The translations under genes and the position numbers were made by a program. Below the pieces are notes generated by a model that was given only the letters and a program-made list of their open reading frames with translations, was not told the origin of the DNA and searched no databases. DNA of 64,000 bases from Dryocosmus kuriphilus (lineage: Eukaryota; Arthropoda; Insecta; Hymenoptera; Cynipidae): positions 96,425,583-96,489,582 of the forward strand of contig CM076193.1 of assembly GCA_038277395.1 (NCBI GenBank), read 5' to 3'. Every line of letters begins with the position of its first letter. Position 1 is the first letter of the stretch. Positions 1 to 13,030 of this stretch are shown here, piece by piece.

Positions 1-189
1 TTGGTTTCAACCAACAAAAGCAGCAACGATTCCACACGTTCAGCAAATCAGGATGATTCGCAACCATTCCAACAGAAATCACCAAGATGGGATGGCGGAG
101 GCAGACGGGACGTTTTGAATATCAACATAGTGCTATGTGTGAACAAATCCTTTAATAGTTTAAAAAATGCAGCTCTCCCTTGGTGAAAT

Positions 190-2080
190 TTGTGTTTTCG
201 CGAATTCTTCGCCAAGGAAGAGAAATTTTATCGAAGGAGAACGTGTTTTAAAACGCTGGACATATTATTTATTGTTGGAAAAAGTCGGTGACCGATTTGT
301 TTGCTCTTGTAGCATATTGTATGCAAACCTCGGGTTTAAAAAACAATCCTCACGAAATAAAAGGTGAAATTGCTTTAAATGGCAAAATATTGAGAATGGA
401 ATGCAGTTGCAAAGCTGGTCTAAGTGAACAGTGCAAGCACATCTTTGCAGTTTTGATTTATTGTAGCAGGTAAGTTCTTTATTGCAATACGACGCGAGTT
501 TGTTTACGTACATATTATAATATAAATGATCTTGAATTATTATTTCCTTTGTCTTCAGAATATACGTTATAAGATTTAATTGCTAATCAGAAGTTATATA
601 ACTAATGGGTTGAAATTAAATCGTAAATAAATCTTTCAGAATTTGAGGTTAGCTGTGAACTAAAAAGATAAAATTTCTTACATGCATATTGCAAATGGCT
701 TTTTAATGAACAACCCGATAAAAAGGCTGTCATGAAAAAGCATTGAGAATTTTGAATAATTAAAAATGCCGTTTCTGTCCTTTGTTCTTACATCCTTGAT
801 TGAGTAGGAAAAATAATAAAATTTCAATCTCTTTCAAAGTAGATCGGAGCTTCCAAACGTAACCTTAAATAAATTATAATTACAATTTTTGTTTGAAGCA
901 TTAGAAGGCGCTCCCAAGGCCTAAAATGTTCAAAATATAGTAGGATTGTTTTAAAAAATATCACTTTTCAAATTTTATCAATTACAAAAATATAAGGTCA
1001 TGATAAACTTTTAAAAAAATTATTGTTCACCACAGCTATCTGTGTGGAAATCAATCCTGACAACGTAAAATAACAGCGAAAATTTTCTAATACTTTGCAA
1101 TGCAAGCCTTCTTACCGGTAGGAGATATACATTTCTTTAAATTAACTTTCAAAATATGTAAGAAACTAATTCTTTACTTTGCAGGAATGATTTAAAAAAC
1201 TTATTGATTGCCTCCTGTACATACACAAAATGTCTATGGAACGAACCACGTAAAGAAGCACTCGAGAAGTATGAAGCAGCACCTCTTGATCAACATGAGT
1301 GTTTTGCAGAAAAATTTAAAGCTGCAAGCTCTATCGACGTAACTGAGGAACAAATTCGAGCAATAAGAGAATTGGTCGCCCAGGAACTCCCTGATAGTGC
1401 AGTCGCTTTACACATGTAAGTATAAACTAACTGTACGCTTGAGTTATTTTTATTTAACTCTTGAAGCTTACTGAGTCATTTAATGCATTTTTAAAAATGT
1501 TTTCTTTATATTTTAATTGCATTTAGGAAGGGAAGACATGCTCCTGTTGAAAACTTGAATAATAATCAAGTTTTTGATAATAATTTGCACATAGAAGTTA
1601 TCTTTAACTACGGCTCCTCCAATTGTATGAACGTGTTGGACGATGTCGCAGTTAGACCACTACACAATGCTGCGAAACTTTTATGGGCCGTTTGAACAAT
1701 AATGTTCACGCAGTTTCTCAAGAATTGCAAAATGGGTTTTCCGCGTGGAAGAAAGAAAGGCAGTTTAGAATTACTGGCTCTAGATGTTCCGAAATTTATA
1801 CCTACACAAAAAATTGGAAACCTCACTGGGAAACTAAATCTATTAAGTACTTTTATCCAAAAGATTTCAAAAATAAATACGTTGAGCGTGGACTTCTTTT
1901 CGAAGAATGTGCACGTCTAGAATATGAGCAATCACTTCAAGTAATTAAAATTAAATTAATTTTAAATTAATAGAAATTAAGTGTTCATTCGCGGGAAAAA
2001 CACAGAGTATACTTGACGTTATGGAAGGGCAAGATTGCAAATACTTAATTCCAGACAGTGACAGTTTACGAGAATATTAA
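190..2080 (+). pseudogene. SWIM zinc finger / YqaJ-like nuclease gene of an ISL2EU-type transposon, broken
   Basis: At 402-440 the frame reads a SWIM zinc finger (CxCx7CxH, residues CSCKAGLSEQCKH). A donor after 469 joins an acceptor at 1184 in frame. Exon 2 (1185-1415) and exon 3 (from 1527) follow with GT/AG borders. From 1683 to about 1944 the residues AWKKERQFRITGSRCSEIYT and a following GLLFEECARLEYE look like the N-terminal half of a YqaJ/lambda-exonuclease domain, and IKCSFAGKTQSILDVMEGQ near 1975-2035 looks like its later part. Such SWIM-YqaJ proteins are known partners of the ISL2EU/IS4EU transposase (family knowledge), and the transposase lies convergently just downstream. Frames change near 255 and near 1680, and the middle of the nuclease is missing, so this is a relic. 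The 5' end may lie left of the window. Confidence 0.7.
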
Positions 2081-2174
2081 TTACAAGGCATAATTAGGAT
2101 TCATGTTATTTTATTCAAACATTTACACGAAAATCATTTGTAATTGCCTTAGTATTATTAATTTTATGTCACAT

Positions 2175-3116
2175 TTAAGAATAAACGTCGTTTTCACACA
2201 AGAATTTTTCATTTCTTAAAATCGGTTGACTCATGTTCATAGTCGCACAAGTAGTCGTAAATATTTGCTCACATTTTGAAACAAGATTCATTGGCATTGT
2301 ATCCCCCAAAATTTTGAATACTTTCAATCTGATTAAACCGCTCTACATGTACTCGAGCACTTGAAACGTTTACATTTCTAAAGCTTCTGACTTCGCAAAT
2401 TGTTTCTTTTTTCTCAAAAATCCGGGCTGCACAACCGTAATATCATTGTTACGGCAAATATCGTCAACAAAAAACCCTTTGCTGTCATTACCTTGTCATT
2501 TGCATCTAAACATTGAACTAGGCCACTTTGTTCAAAAATAGCTTTATCAGAAGCGCGACCACCATAAGCTTTACTTGAAAAAGATATTGTTCCAGCAGGA
2601 GTTACCCCAGTCATGTACTTTACAGTATAATCTGATTTGTAATTGGAATAAACGACGAACTGACAGCACAAATTATATGGTTTTTGAATCGGCACTTCAG
2701 TGCAGTCTAACACGACTCGAACGTCAGGAAACTCGCGAAAGTGAACAGGAATATTTTGCGAAATTTCTTCTTTACTCGGCTAAGTAATTAAACATTTCAA
2801 AGAGGAACTGAAAACATCTATCATGCGATTAAATACTTTTTGACAGTATCGGTCTGAACAACCCTTTTAAAAAAACTGCCATTGTCGCATAACTTATATT
2901 CTGTTTCAATTTAACATACGTTAGTACAATTTTATGTCGTATACTTAGTTTACTGAATGGACTGTCTAAACGCGATTCAACTAATTTTACTATTTTCTCA
3001 ATAGTATCAAGTACTTTGAAGCTTGTAATTCCCGTTAAAGTACTTAATTCTTGATCAGTTTTATTAAACGACAAGAAATCGAACGTCATCAGCTCCCCGC
3101 TTTTGATTTGAACACC
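2175..3116 (-). pseudogene. ISL2EU-type DDE transposase, catalytic (C-terminal) part
   Basis: Read on minus from 3116. An HTH_Tnp_4-like stretch (KIVLTYVKLKQNISYATMAV) leads into a DDE_Tnp_4 core with the first acidic motif VLDCTEVPIQKP, then SNYKSDYTVKYMTGVTP and GGRASDK, and finally ARVHVERFNQ with the expected catalytic Glu. The C-terminal block FKILGDTMP...MSQPIL ends at a stop at 2175. The second acidic motif reads MTAKGF where family members have Asp before KGF, so a catalytic residue is lost. Frameshifts occur near 2850 and 2480, and an in-frame TAG replaces a Trp codon before PSKEEI. The gene is cut at 3116 by the 10.3 kb CMC element and resumes at 13434. Confidence 0.8.
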
Positions 3117-3420
3117 CCCTGCAAGAAATGTCGCATTGAAAAGTATTTAAAAGTATTACCATATTTAATGCGTTTTAATTCCCCTTTCTGATGCGAAGAA
3201 ACGTTTTCAAAAGTATTGCTTTGCATTGAGCATTATTCCGCTGAATGCGAAATAAAAGTTTCAGTGCACAGTGAAAATTTCGCATTGAAAAGCATTGGAT
3301 CGCATTAAATTCAACCATGCCGAATGCGAGTTGGTACGGCAAATTAGGAAAGAATGCTTCGCATTAAAAAGTATTGGATCGCATTACATTTAGCCACGTA
3401 AAATGCTATTTTGAGCACGA
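3117..3420. repeat. Left terminal and subterminal repeats of the CMC element
   Basis: After the 17 bp terminal inverted repeat, this segment contains many dispersed GCATTGAAAAG / GCATTAAAAAG motifs (for example near 3132, 3284, 3300, 3361 and 3380), in either orientation. Such clustered short motifs are where the accessory protein binds in plant CACTA elements. That role here is an inference. Confidence 0.65.
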
Positions 3421-3849
3421 AAGTACGAATTAATAATTTTTATTCAAAGGGATTCGTAAGAATTAGAAAATTAATATTTATAATAGTTAGGACAAGAAAA
3501 TTTTATTTATTATGCATTTTTATTACAAAGAGGGAGATGGAACAGGTTTCTTTTTAATGATAAGTAATAATATGTTTATTATTAATTAAATTAATATGAA
3601 ATATACTTAATTAAATGAAATATTATATATTATTTATAAACCTTTGTAATTATAAAAAAAATGTAGAGAAACATAAATCGCTTACATAACGTCGGAAAAA
3701 TTAATACCGTCTGGAAGACTTTTAATTTGTTTTGACGGATATAACTAGCTAATGTGATTTTGATGTTCTGCGTCATACATTTCATTTTCCTCTTCATTTG
3801 GAACGCGGTTTTCGAAATTTTCTTGTTCTTTCAAACTTTCCCATTCTTG

Positions 3850-6545
3850 TCAGTCTTCTGTTCTTCTTTCTACTTTTTCTTCTGCCTCGTCAACGAGGCT
3901 TTTTGTATCATCTGTGAGGCTTTCGATATCTCCTAAAAGGCTTTCACGATCAGAAATGCTTTGCCTCTCTGGAAAAATGCTATGATTTTCAGTAAGAGTT
4001 GCTGCTTTCTTACTATCCTCTTCCATTCGTGTTCCATTATTAAGAGTTTCAGTTTTAGTATTATTTTCTTCTCCTTGACCACTCTCTTCTTCATTTTCCT
4101 CTCTTTCCTCATCCTCTTCTAGATTTAGCATCTCTTCATTGTTATTCCTTAAAGCGTGAGCGAAATCTAGTACATCTTTTGGTAGCGTCGATTCATTTTC
4201 CTCGTCTGACATAGTATTTCCTTCCAAAAGAGGAGCAATTTCTTTTTCTTCAGAGTTTATTCTTTTCTTCACAGAGCCTGCAAACAGAAGCATAAACTTA
4301 TAAATTATGTAGCTTATGAACCTGTAAATACTTTAAAATATTAAACAAAGGAGAAGTGGGTAACTGGATTAAAAGTAATTTTGTAATATCTTACCACGTG
4401 GCATTGTTTTCATGTCCGACATTTTTTTTCTTATATAATCGAATGTATTTTGAGTCTCGATATCAGCTTTAATATCGTCCATATTCCTTTCGGTCACCAA
4501 CCAATATCGGTAAAAATCTGAAGTCGAAAAATTATATAATACTTTATGTTCCTTGAGGGCATGTTCAAGATGATAACCAAATTTTAAGAAGAAAATTTTC
4601 GATTATTTTTAGATAATTCCGATTATTTTTAGATTATTTGAGAATTCATATTTAATTAAGAATTAAATTTTAAATATTTACTATTAATACCAATATATAC
4701 CTTTAATAGCTAAACATTTCCTTTCGTCCAGCTTTCCGTATTCTGGATTTTTTCTCTGCTTGTTTCGGTTGCTTCCACGCCCACTAATAGTACTTTTCAG
4801 AAGAGTTTCCTCGCCAAAAACAGCAATTGACAAGTTCCTTACGAACACGGAATTGGATCTAATGTTGCTCACTGCTAAATAGTAACAATCTTTCGTAATC
4901 CACACATCTCTTCCTAAATGTATCTGTAACAGAATAATTCGTAAATAAAAGGTTGCGAATGATAACTCGGTTAAGACTATTTGTAAGGATATTTGGATTA
5001 TAATTTAACAGTAGTTTCACATGTAGATCATGTTACTTAAAAAAATGTGTGCCTATATATGCATATGAAGAACGAAACAGACCTTAGAATCATCCTTTTT
5101 CATATATCCAGAGGGTAAATATCCATTATGCAGCATCTGCCTTTCCGGTTTTTTATTATTCTGTTCAAGAAGAGCTGTAAAAAGAAAAAAATTTACATAA
5201 TTGAGGAAAAATAATACATGAGTAGTACATTTTTGCGAATATGTTCTTACTTTTCATTTCATCAGCAGAGTTGATGCAACACTTCTGCAAATTCTCGTTC
5301 AGTTGTCTGATTCGATTTAATTCCTTGTCTTTTTGCGATACCAAATCCCGTAGACTCTCACATTCTTTAGAAGTGTCTTGTAGTTGCTTGCGTAAATGGA
5401 ATATTTCATCTTTGAAATTTTGAACCCTCTGTGCATATTTCAATGCTCTGGCTTTTGCAGCATTACTTTCATAATTGCAAGCTTCAGAAATAGTTTTTTC
5501 TCGAAGCAAAGGTTTCATTTGGTTATTATTTTTATTTTTTAAGGCCTTTGCAGCTTCTGAGCACGTACTTAATGTCTCCTTTTGAAACTTGGCATTTTCG
5601 TATCTTTTTCCCTTTACGGGTGAGTTTTCCTTATTTGTCGAAGTTTCAATTCCACGAGTTTTAAATTTATTTGTTATATTTTGTAATGGTTCCTTCATAT
5701 AAAATTTATTTTTCAAGACGAGAGGCTGCAGAAGTTTGTGATCTGATGTAATTGTCGGTTTAGGACTTGAAAGATTAACTTTAAATTTATTTCGTAGATG
5801 CGTTTCAACTACATTTGCATTCTCGAAATCAACATTATTTTTTTCAAGAACTTCTGAAGTCAGAATAATGATTGATTTGTTAGCTGATGCTTCCTGTTTG
5901 AAGAAATTAAAATAAAACACGTGAATCAGAAGCAAACCAAAAATTAGTTGAAAATAATGTTTTCTATCTGAGTAACAAAATAGAATGACAGATTTGTTCG
6001 GTCCCTATTTAAAATTAACTAATACCTGAGAGTCAGGATGATTCAAGTTGAAACCGGTATTTGCAGATAACCATTTTTCGATTTTTTAGGCGGTGTTCCC
6101 TATTTTAATAAAGAAAAAAAGACGTGAATTGAAATCAAGGGAAGGATTAGCACAAATTACATGTTTAGGTCTCCTTAAATTATAATTTTATAAAGTTGAG
6201 TATAGAATTAAACAATATACCTGAGATTCATCCCCATCCAAATCGGTACTAGTGCTAGGAGCCCCTCTTTTTTCTTGAAGAGCAAGAAGTCTTGTTTCCA
6301 GGTTTTTTTTTTTCAATTTTTTCATTATTTTCTCGCTAAAGAAGAAGTATTTTGTATCGCAAAAGTTTCAATTGAAACATACTGTACTTATATAATGTAT
6401 TAAAAAAATATATATTAACCTTAATTTCTAATATAGCTGCAGTTTTTCGTGCAGGTTCGTCATCAGCTTAATTCTCGCTCAATGATTGTAAAGTTTTAGC
6501 GGCAGGAACTCTCGGTCGTTTTGCCTTGTCAATCATGTCAATCAA
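3850..6545 (-). pseudogene. Coiled-coil / BEN-domain / acidic-tail protein encoded by the CMC element
   Basis: Minus-strand gene of about eight exons, supported by splice borders. The N-terminal exon near 6545-6424 is Lys/Arg-rich. An exon at about 6345-6223 ends DLDGDESQ before GTATA. A long exon (about 5890-5245) carries a coiled coil (FHLRKQLQDTSKECESLRDL and onward). Small exon 5155-5082 follows. Exon 4923-4701 starts IHLGRDVWITKD and contains RNLSIAVFGEETLLKSTISG and LDERKCLAIK, matching the BEN domain layout. Exon 4517-4395 (FYRYWLVTERNMDDIKADIE) finishes the domain. Exon 4277-3850 is a highly acidic tail ending at a stop. Phases of the last four exons agree. One in-frame TAA in the first exon (after QSLSEN) makes the present copy doubtful. 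BEN domains bind DNA (known); binding to the subterminal repeats is my inference. Confidence 0.72.
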
Positions 6546-7185
6546 TAGTTTTTTATTTCCTAAAAAATGTCATTGAAATTCAACAATTTAAAGTTTGAGT
6601 AAATATATTTATAAGGATTTAAAAATGGGGTACTGGCTCAAAAAAAAATAATTGCCAAATTGTTATCTATACTTTTTAAGTCAAAAACCAAAATTTATCT
6701 CCCTCTTAATTAAGAAGAAAAAAATATTTTAAAAAACAATTCGCCCATTTCATCTTAAGGAAAATAATAATAATAATAATAAAACATTCTCCTCCTTTAG
6801 ATCAAGAAGAATATTAGGGTAAAAAGATTGCCCTTTTTCATTCATAAAAAATGTTAAGAAACAAAGTGTGCCTTAAAACTTAAAAAAAAATTTTGAAAAT
6901 AAAAAAATTTAATTTTATCTATTCAAAGAAATTTAAAAACCAACATTTCCTCGCTTTCAATTCAACACATATTAAACATTCAGTGACTTATAAAAATGCA
7001 ATGGTTAAAGTTTATTTCAAAACTAAATAAGTTAATAATTCGTGTGAAAAATGGAACAGATTAAAACAGAAGTGCTTCAAATTGTACAATTCTGAATGAA
7101 ATCATAGCCATGAAGAATAATTTCAAAAATAAATCCTTCAATTTTGGTTTATGTTCATGGAATACCAAATTATTTTCAGTATGAT

Positions 7186-7188
<3 letters not shown>

Positions 7189-7245
<57 letters not shown>
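7189..7245. repeat. (TA)n microsatellite
   Basis: About 28 perfect TA dinucleotides inside the central part of the CMC element. Confidence 0.95.
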
Positions 7246-7247
<2 letters not shown>

Positions 7248-7537
7248 TTTATTCGAAAAAATGAAATAATTATAAACATTCTAAAAAAAATCCCCTGTTT
7301 TATCTCTGTTCTTTTCCCAATCTGGGGAAAGAAAAGTTTGTACATTTTTGTTATCAAGCACAACGAAAAATTGGTTTTAAGGCCAATTTTTGGGTGAAAG
7401 TGGTCGAATTGTTATAAATTTCATAAAATTTGTATAATTAATAATTTTGGTCCCTACATTTTGATTTATCCTGGGTTGACATCTCTGCTTGCAAGCGGAA
7501 AATGTTGTAACAGATTGTGGAACAGCTATTCTAGACG

Positions 7538-7676
7538 GAGTATCTACATGGACGCGTTTTTGGTTGCGCTTGACGTGGAACGCAATACTCTGTCTCTTTC
7601 TTTCGCACTAAAACGCGCCGATAAAAAGAAATAGATAGAGCGTAGCGCAGCTAAAAACGCGTCCATGTAGATACTC
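7538..7676. repeat. Short foldback (MITE-like) element
   Basis: The ends are inverted copies: GAGTATCTACATGGACGCG at the left and its complement ending at 7676, around an inner imperfect hairpin. It sits in the non-coding centre of the CMC element. No clear target duplication was found. Confidence 0.65.
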
Positions 7677-7690
7677 GATTATCTCTTTTA

Positions 7691-7820
7691 GGCTGGCGTC
7701 CCATGATTGCGTTTTGCGTTGCGTCATAATTAGAAAGAAAGAGACAGAATTATACTTTTGTCTTTTTTTCTTTCATTATGACGCAATCATAAAAACGCAA
7801 AACGCAATCATGGGACAGCC
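7691..7820. repeat. Short foldback (MITE-like) element
   Basis: Inverted ends GGCTGGCGTCCCATGATTGC at the left and the near-complement at 7800-7820. It lies 14 bp from the previous foldback but differs from it in sequence, though both contain AGAAAGAGACAG-like cores. Confidence 0.65.
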
Positions 7821-8835
7821 TTCTCTCACGTCGTTATCCACTCGCAAGCAGTAAATGCGCCTTTATTTCTCTGAAAATATTATATTAATATGTATTATTT
7901 CACTACTTTTTTATGTATTTAGAATGCCAATAGATGCACGTGGACTTTAGAAAATCATAATTCTGCTTCCCGATTGAATATAACGTATAAGGTGTACTAC
8001 AAAATTCGCAGAATTAAGATTTCTTTGTATTCTGCTTATATTTTTTGGCAAAAGATTTAAAATATAAATGAATGGCATAAATGATACATTTTTGACAATT
8101 ATGTATAAAATCGATATAATACTTACTAGCAAAAATAAGAACGTTGCACAAAATGTCGGTACCATTCTCTTGTAGAAAATATTTATTCCTAACTGCGTAT
8201 TTTTGTTCTTTAAAGAGTGGGACCTTTTCGGACTAGGAAAAACACCATGAAGAAGACGCGAAAAAGCAAAACGTGTGAAACTGAACCGGCCGGCAGTGAT
8301 CTAAAAAGCGTCTTTGTTAAAAGTTTAAATACTCGGAGAACTTCTAACGAGCAAGAGAATATTCTGTAATGTCTACAATATGCTCAAGAATATTCTCTAA
8401 AATATGGCTCCACCTCTTTGTGTCCAATCAAAAAATGCGCCAAATTCAAATTATTAATGAAATAAATGAGACAGAGAATACTTTTTTCAAAGTAATTACT
8501 AATATTATTTAGAATAAATATCATTTTTTCATACGTTATGCTACTAATTTATTATTTAAGGGACAAAATTCAAAATTTGTAAAAAAAAAAATACGTTTAG
8601 TCTCTGAGTATGGCAAACGTCGGTGTGCAGCCATCTTGTTATATACCTGCAGCTTCTGCTCTTGCGTGAAAAGGGCAAACTGTCAAACTGGTGTCAAAGC
8701 ACCCATACAGAAAGTGGTGAAACGTGCGTTAATACAGAATTTAATTTATAAAAAACTAAACGACGTCGGTGTATTGTTATAAGAACTCTGAATATTCTCA
8801 GTTGAAGTTTTTCTTGCAAGTATAAGTGATACCAA

Positions 8836-11800
8836 ATGTTTGGTGATATTGCAGGTAAGTTACTTGTAATCGTTTATAACCTCAAACTTTCACAATTAAA
8901 AAGTCCGAAAAAGTTGAGCCTATATTTATAATTCGTTTTATTTAAAACTTTCGCTTTAGTGCATTTATATATGATTGTCAAATATGCGTAGAAATACATC
9001 TTCTTTGTTATATTAAAATATTGTTTCGTTACTGGGGGTTATATTCATTATTTAAGCTTTATTTACGTTTTCAGGTGCAATGAGCGAGAATAGAAAGAAA
9101 AAATTTTAAAAACACGTTTTGGATCCGAATTATGATCCACGCAATATTTCTCAAAGAACTCGAAATATTTGGAAAGAGAAAATGGAAGAAAGTGCAGAAA
9201 AATTCAAATTGCGTAAGTAAAAATTGCTCCATTTTGCCTCCTCATAAAGACGAAATTTCATAGTCGCTACCGAGTGTTCACATCGATATTAGAAACGTTT
9301 TCGAACGTTCAAAAAACGTTCCAGGAACGTCCCTATGTCAGATGTTCAAACTGCGTTCCAAAAACGTTTCTGTAATATAGTGAACCTACTGGGAACATTT
9401 TAAAATATTTTTCAAATGTTTTCATTAAACTTTCCTTACATAATAAATGTCTAATACAACGTTTTAAACAAATTTTATAATTATTTTTGTAACTAAATGT
9501 AATTCCTTAATACGAATAAGCACTTTAAAAAAAAAGAAAAATTTTTTTACCGATAATAAGACTATTTGCCAATTTATTTATAAAATTTATTTATACAAAA
9601 TACAGTAACTAATATAACTTTGAGTAAATAATAAATAATATTAACAATAAACAAAGAGAGAATACCATTTAATGCACTTTAATTTTTTTTTAAATTTTAT
9701 TCAAACCAAAATTGAAGGCTCGGGACATTTTTGAACGAAAAAGGTGTCTTTTCATTTTTCTCGCAGTGTATGACGTAGGCACATGTCACATCTGGCAAAG
9801 AAAATGTAGACAAAAATATAAGATCAAGAAAAGAACTCTATTCTCAATACTTTTCAAGATATACTTTATTAAGAAATTTCAAGACAATATGTGGTCAGGA
9901 AATATCAAGATCTTGTCTTAATTTTTCTTAATGCTTGGTAAAAATCTTGAACGGTTTCCCTGACATGTGAGGGAAATTGAAAAATTGAATTCTGTGGCAA
10001 CCCTGAAATTCAAACACCATTAATATTCATAATAATTTTTTCTATTCTATTTTAGATAAAGAAGATGACGGAGAATCTTCAAGTTTTTTTCAACACCGGA
10101 CCGACCAAATCAACCCGAATCTAAACAATTCTGCACTGAATCGCAAGAAAATGTACCAGACGATTTAACAAGGGAATGGGTATTCTTTAATACCAAGGGA
10201 AACGAAGAAGATGATTCGTTTGGAGAAGACACACCTTTTTTTGAAGAAGAGATACTTTTCTCTGAAGAAGATAGTACGAACAAATATAACGTAAACGCTG
10301 CTAACTTAAATGATAAAAAGCGTGACTTCTCCTTTTCGTCATTTATGGATTTTAATAATAAAATCATGTTCCGGGAGTCGGGCTTGCTCTTAAATGATGT
10401 GATTGAGATGGCGATGGCTTTCAGTATTGCTTTTGGCCTCACCTTAGAAGCGCGGAATTATCTTTTAGAATTGTTGAAACTTTGTGCCGGCCCCGAATTC
10501 AAATATTTGCAGATAACCGATTATTTATTAAAAAAAACAATACAATCCGTCAGCCCATAAAATAAAATATTTTTTTTACTGCGGGAAAATGTGAGAAAAA
10601 AGTTATATACTCATCAACTAAGGTAAGAATTAAAGATATGCGAAAGACATGTAGTAATTGTGAAGAGGAAACGACTGTGAGTTTAAATTGTAAAACAGTA
10701 TTTTTATCTATCGATTTTAAATACCAGATGACAATACTGCTACATAATGAAAAAATTCGGGATTCTATAGTACAAATATTAGAATCTGGAAATGAAATTG
10801 AATGTGACTCTGCTAGTTCAATAACAGATATCCATGACGGTCAATTATATAAACAAGTTAAGAAATTTCATCCTAAAACATGCATGTATATAATTAGTAC
10901 TGACGGTGCTCCTCTTCCATCAGGTACGAAGAAAGGTTTTTGGCCTCTTCAAATTGTTCTAATATTTGCTGATAATAAAACGCGATACAAAATCGTCTTA
11001 TTAGTAGGTTTAATGGTACTTGATCACGAGCCGAAACCAGATTTAATGAATCTTTTTATAAGCGCATTTAATGAGCAAATCCAACTTCTTCATACGCAAG
11101 GCATCTCTTTTGCTGTGGTAGATGAAAATGGTGTTAATAAAGATTACAATTTTACATTAACGCCTCTAATTGTTGTCGCAGATTCAGTAGCTCGACCTGT
11201 GTTACAAAACCGGGTACAATATAACGGTTATCACGGCTGCAGCTACTGTTATCAGTATGGAATGTATTGCAATTCTATAAAATATCCATTCATAGAAACG
11301 GATCCTGAATTAAGAACTCATGCTTCACACATGATGGATGTGCTTCATGCGGAAGAAAAGAAATCCTTTGTAAGAGGTGTAAAAGGTCGATCAGCATTTT
11401 GTGATATTAGTACAATAGACCTCGTATGGAGCTTTGTACTCGATGCAATGCACAATGGTGTTTTAGGGGTGACTGTTTAATTATGGGATTTATGGTTTAA
11501 ATTGCTAACTCCTTCGCAACGGAAAGAAATTGACGACCTTTTGCTTCTCATAAAACCCCCTCGAGATGTTTACCGGTTACCGGGAAAAAAAATTATCCAA
11601 TCGAAGTAATTGGAAAGCTGCCCAATGGAAAGCGTGGTTGTTTTATTACAGCATTCCTATTTTTTGTGGGATATTGTCAAATGAAATAATGGAACATTAT
11701 GCGTTATTCGTAAATTCTATGTACACATTATCGAAGGAGTCAATCACTCAGGTCGAACTTGATAAGTGTGAAGAAGATTTAATGTGTTTTGTTGCTCAAT

Positions 11801-12507
11801 TTGAGCAGATTTACGGTACTCAAGCTATGACTTATCACGTTCATAATTTATTGCATTCAGTAGAAAATGTGCGACATTCGGGGCCTCTGTGGGCGGCTTC
11901 GGCTGTTGCTTTTGAAAGAAATATTTATATTCTAAAACATGCTTTGCACGGTCCGAAAGGTCCTGAACAACAAATGGCGATAAATATGCTGCAACGTTTG
12001 TCATACATGTATGAACCTCGTCATGTGACGGTTCCTGATCAAGTCAATTTATTCTGCGAGAGTGTATTCAATAAGAAACGATTTACTGCTTGTGCAATAA
12101 CAGCAAATAATGTAACATTCTTCGTGGAGCATAAAATTCCTGCTGATAAAGCGTTAGGGAATAAGTTCTTCTACAGATGCGCTTATCAAGAGCAAATTTA
12201 TAGCAGCGTCAAATATACTCGTTCGAAAAAACTTGACGATACTATGATTGAATTAAAAAGCGGAGAAATTGGCCAAATAAACGAAATATGTTTGCGTATC
12301 GATGGCATATGTTGCTTAGAAATTCAAAAGTTCATTGTTGAGCCAATTTTAATTGGTTCCCATAAAATTTCTCACATATGGGAAATAAAATCCAAGGGAG
12401 ATTATGCTACGATTCTTATTTATGATGTCAAATCAAAAATGGTGAAATTAGGTTTACCTCGTCAAAACTACGTTTGCAATATGCCAAACACTATTGAACT
12501 TCAATAA
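8836..12507 (+). pseudogene. CMC/CACTA-like transposase, multiply disrupted
   Basis: Exon 1 (8836-8854, MFGDIA) joins exon 2 (9075-9212) and exon 3 (from 10056) at GT/AG borders with compatible phase. The zinc-binding-like CxxC pairs (YCGKC, TCSNC) are read across frameshifts near 10555-10600. Then come IISTDGAPLPSG, VADSVARPVLQNRVQYNGYH, GCSYCYQYG and VWSFVLDAMHNGVLG. After a TAA at 11478 the same frame continues LWDLWFKLLTPSQR, and a shift in the A-run near 11588 leads to the last open segment (11566-12507). That segment holds HNLLHSVENVRHSGPLWAAS, the histidine-rich block typical of tnp2-like EnSpm transposases. There is another stop in exon 2 and a frameshift near 10090. The family call is good; activity is excluded. 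Confidence 0.8.
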
Positions 12508-13030
12508 ATAACGATGATCATGTACATAAATGCTTTTTGTTTTAATAAATATATTGCATAATTATTATATGGAGACTGCATTTCTTTTTCTGAATTAATT
12601 GCCTTCTCTATTTCTTCCGCAAAATAAGCTACTCAATTTTCACCATAGCATTACTTAGATATTTATTTTTGTAAACTTTAATTTTTTTGCGTTTTTTTTA
12701 ACCAATTGTACAAAATTATAATAGCAAAAAATGTTTTCCATCTTTCTACAAAGTTTCCTCATTAACTGATTAACGGGAATAGATAAATTTTATATAATCT
12801 AAATCATGAACTTTTTGATAACATAAGAGAAATATTTTTTTTATAACTTCAAAATATAAGATGTATATGTTTATTTTTCCAAATCATGAATTGTTCAATG
12901 AATATAATTAAATATTTTATTTTTTATAATCATTATTATTATTATTTTTTCAAACGTTCAAATATATTCAAAACAGCCGTTCTGTACTGAAATGTATTAA
13001 TAATTAATTTCCGAAGTGACAAAATTTAAA

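Noticed and set aside
3754..3936. Open frame on plus with hydrophobic Phe-rich sequence
   Set aside because: It is the antisense of the acidic tail exon of the BEN gene on minus, which has supporting splice sites.
4684..4905. Isolated 73-codon gene on minus
   Set aside because: It is one exon (4923-4701) of the multi-exon BEN gene; the apparent end is intron read-through.
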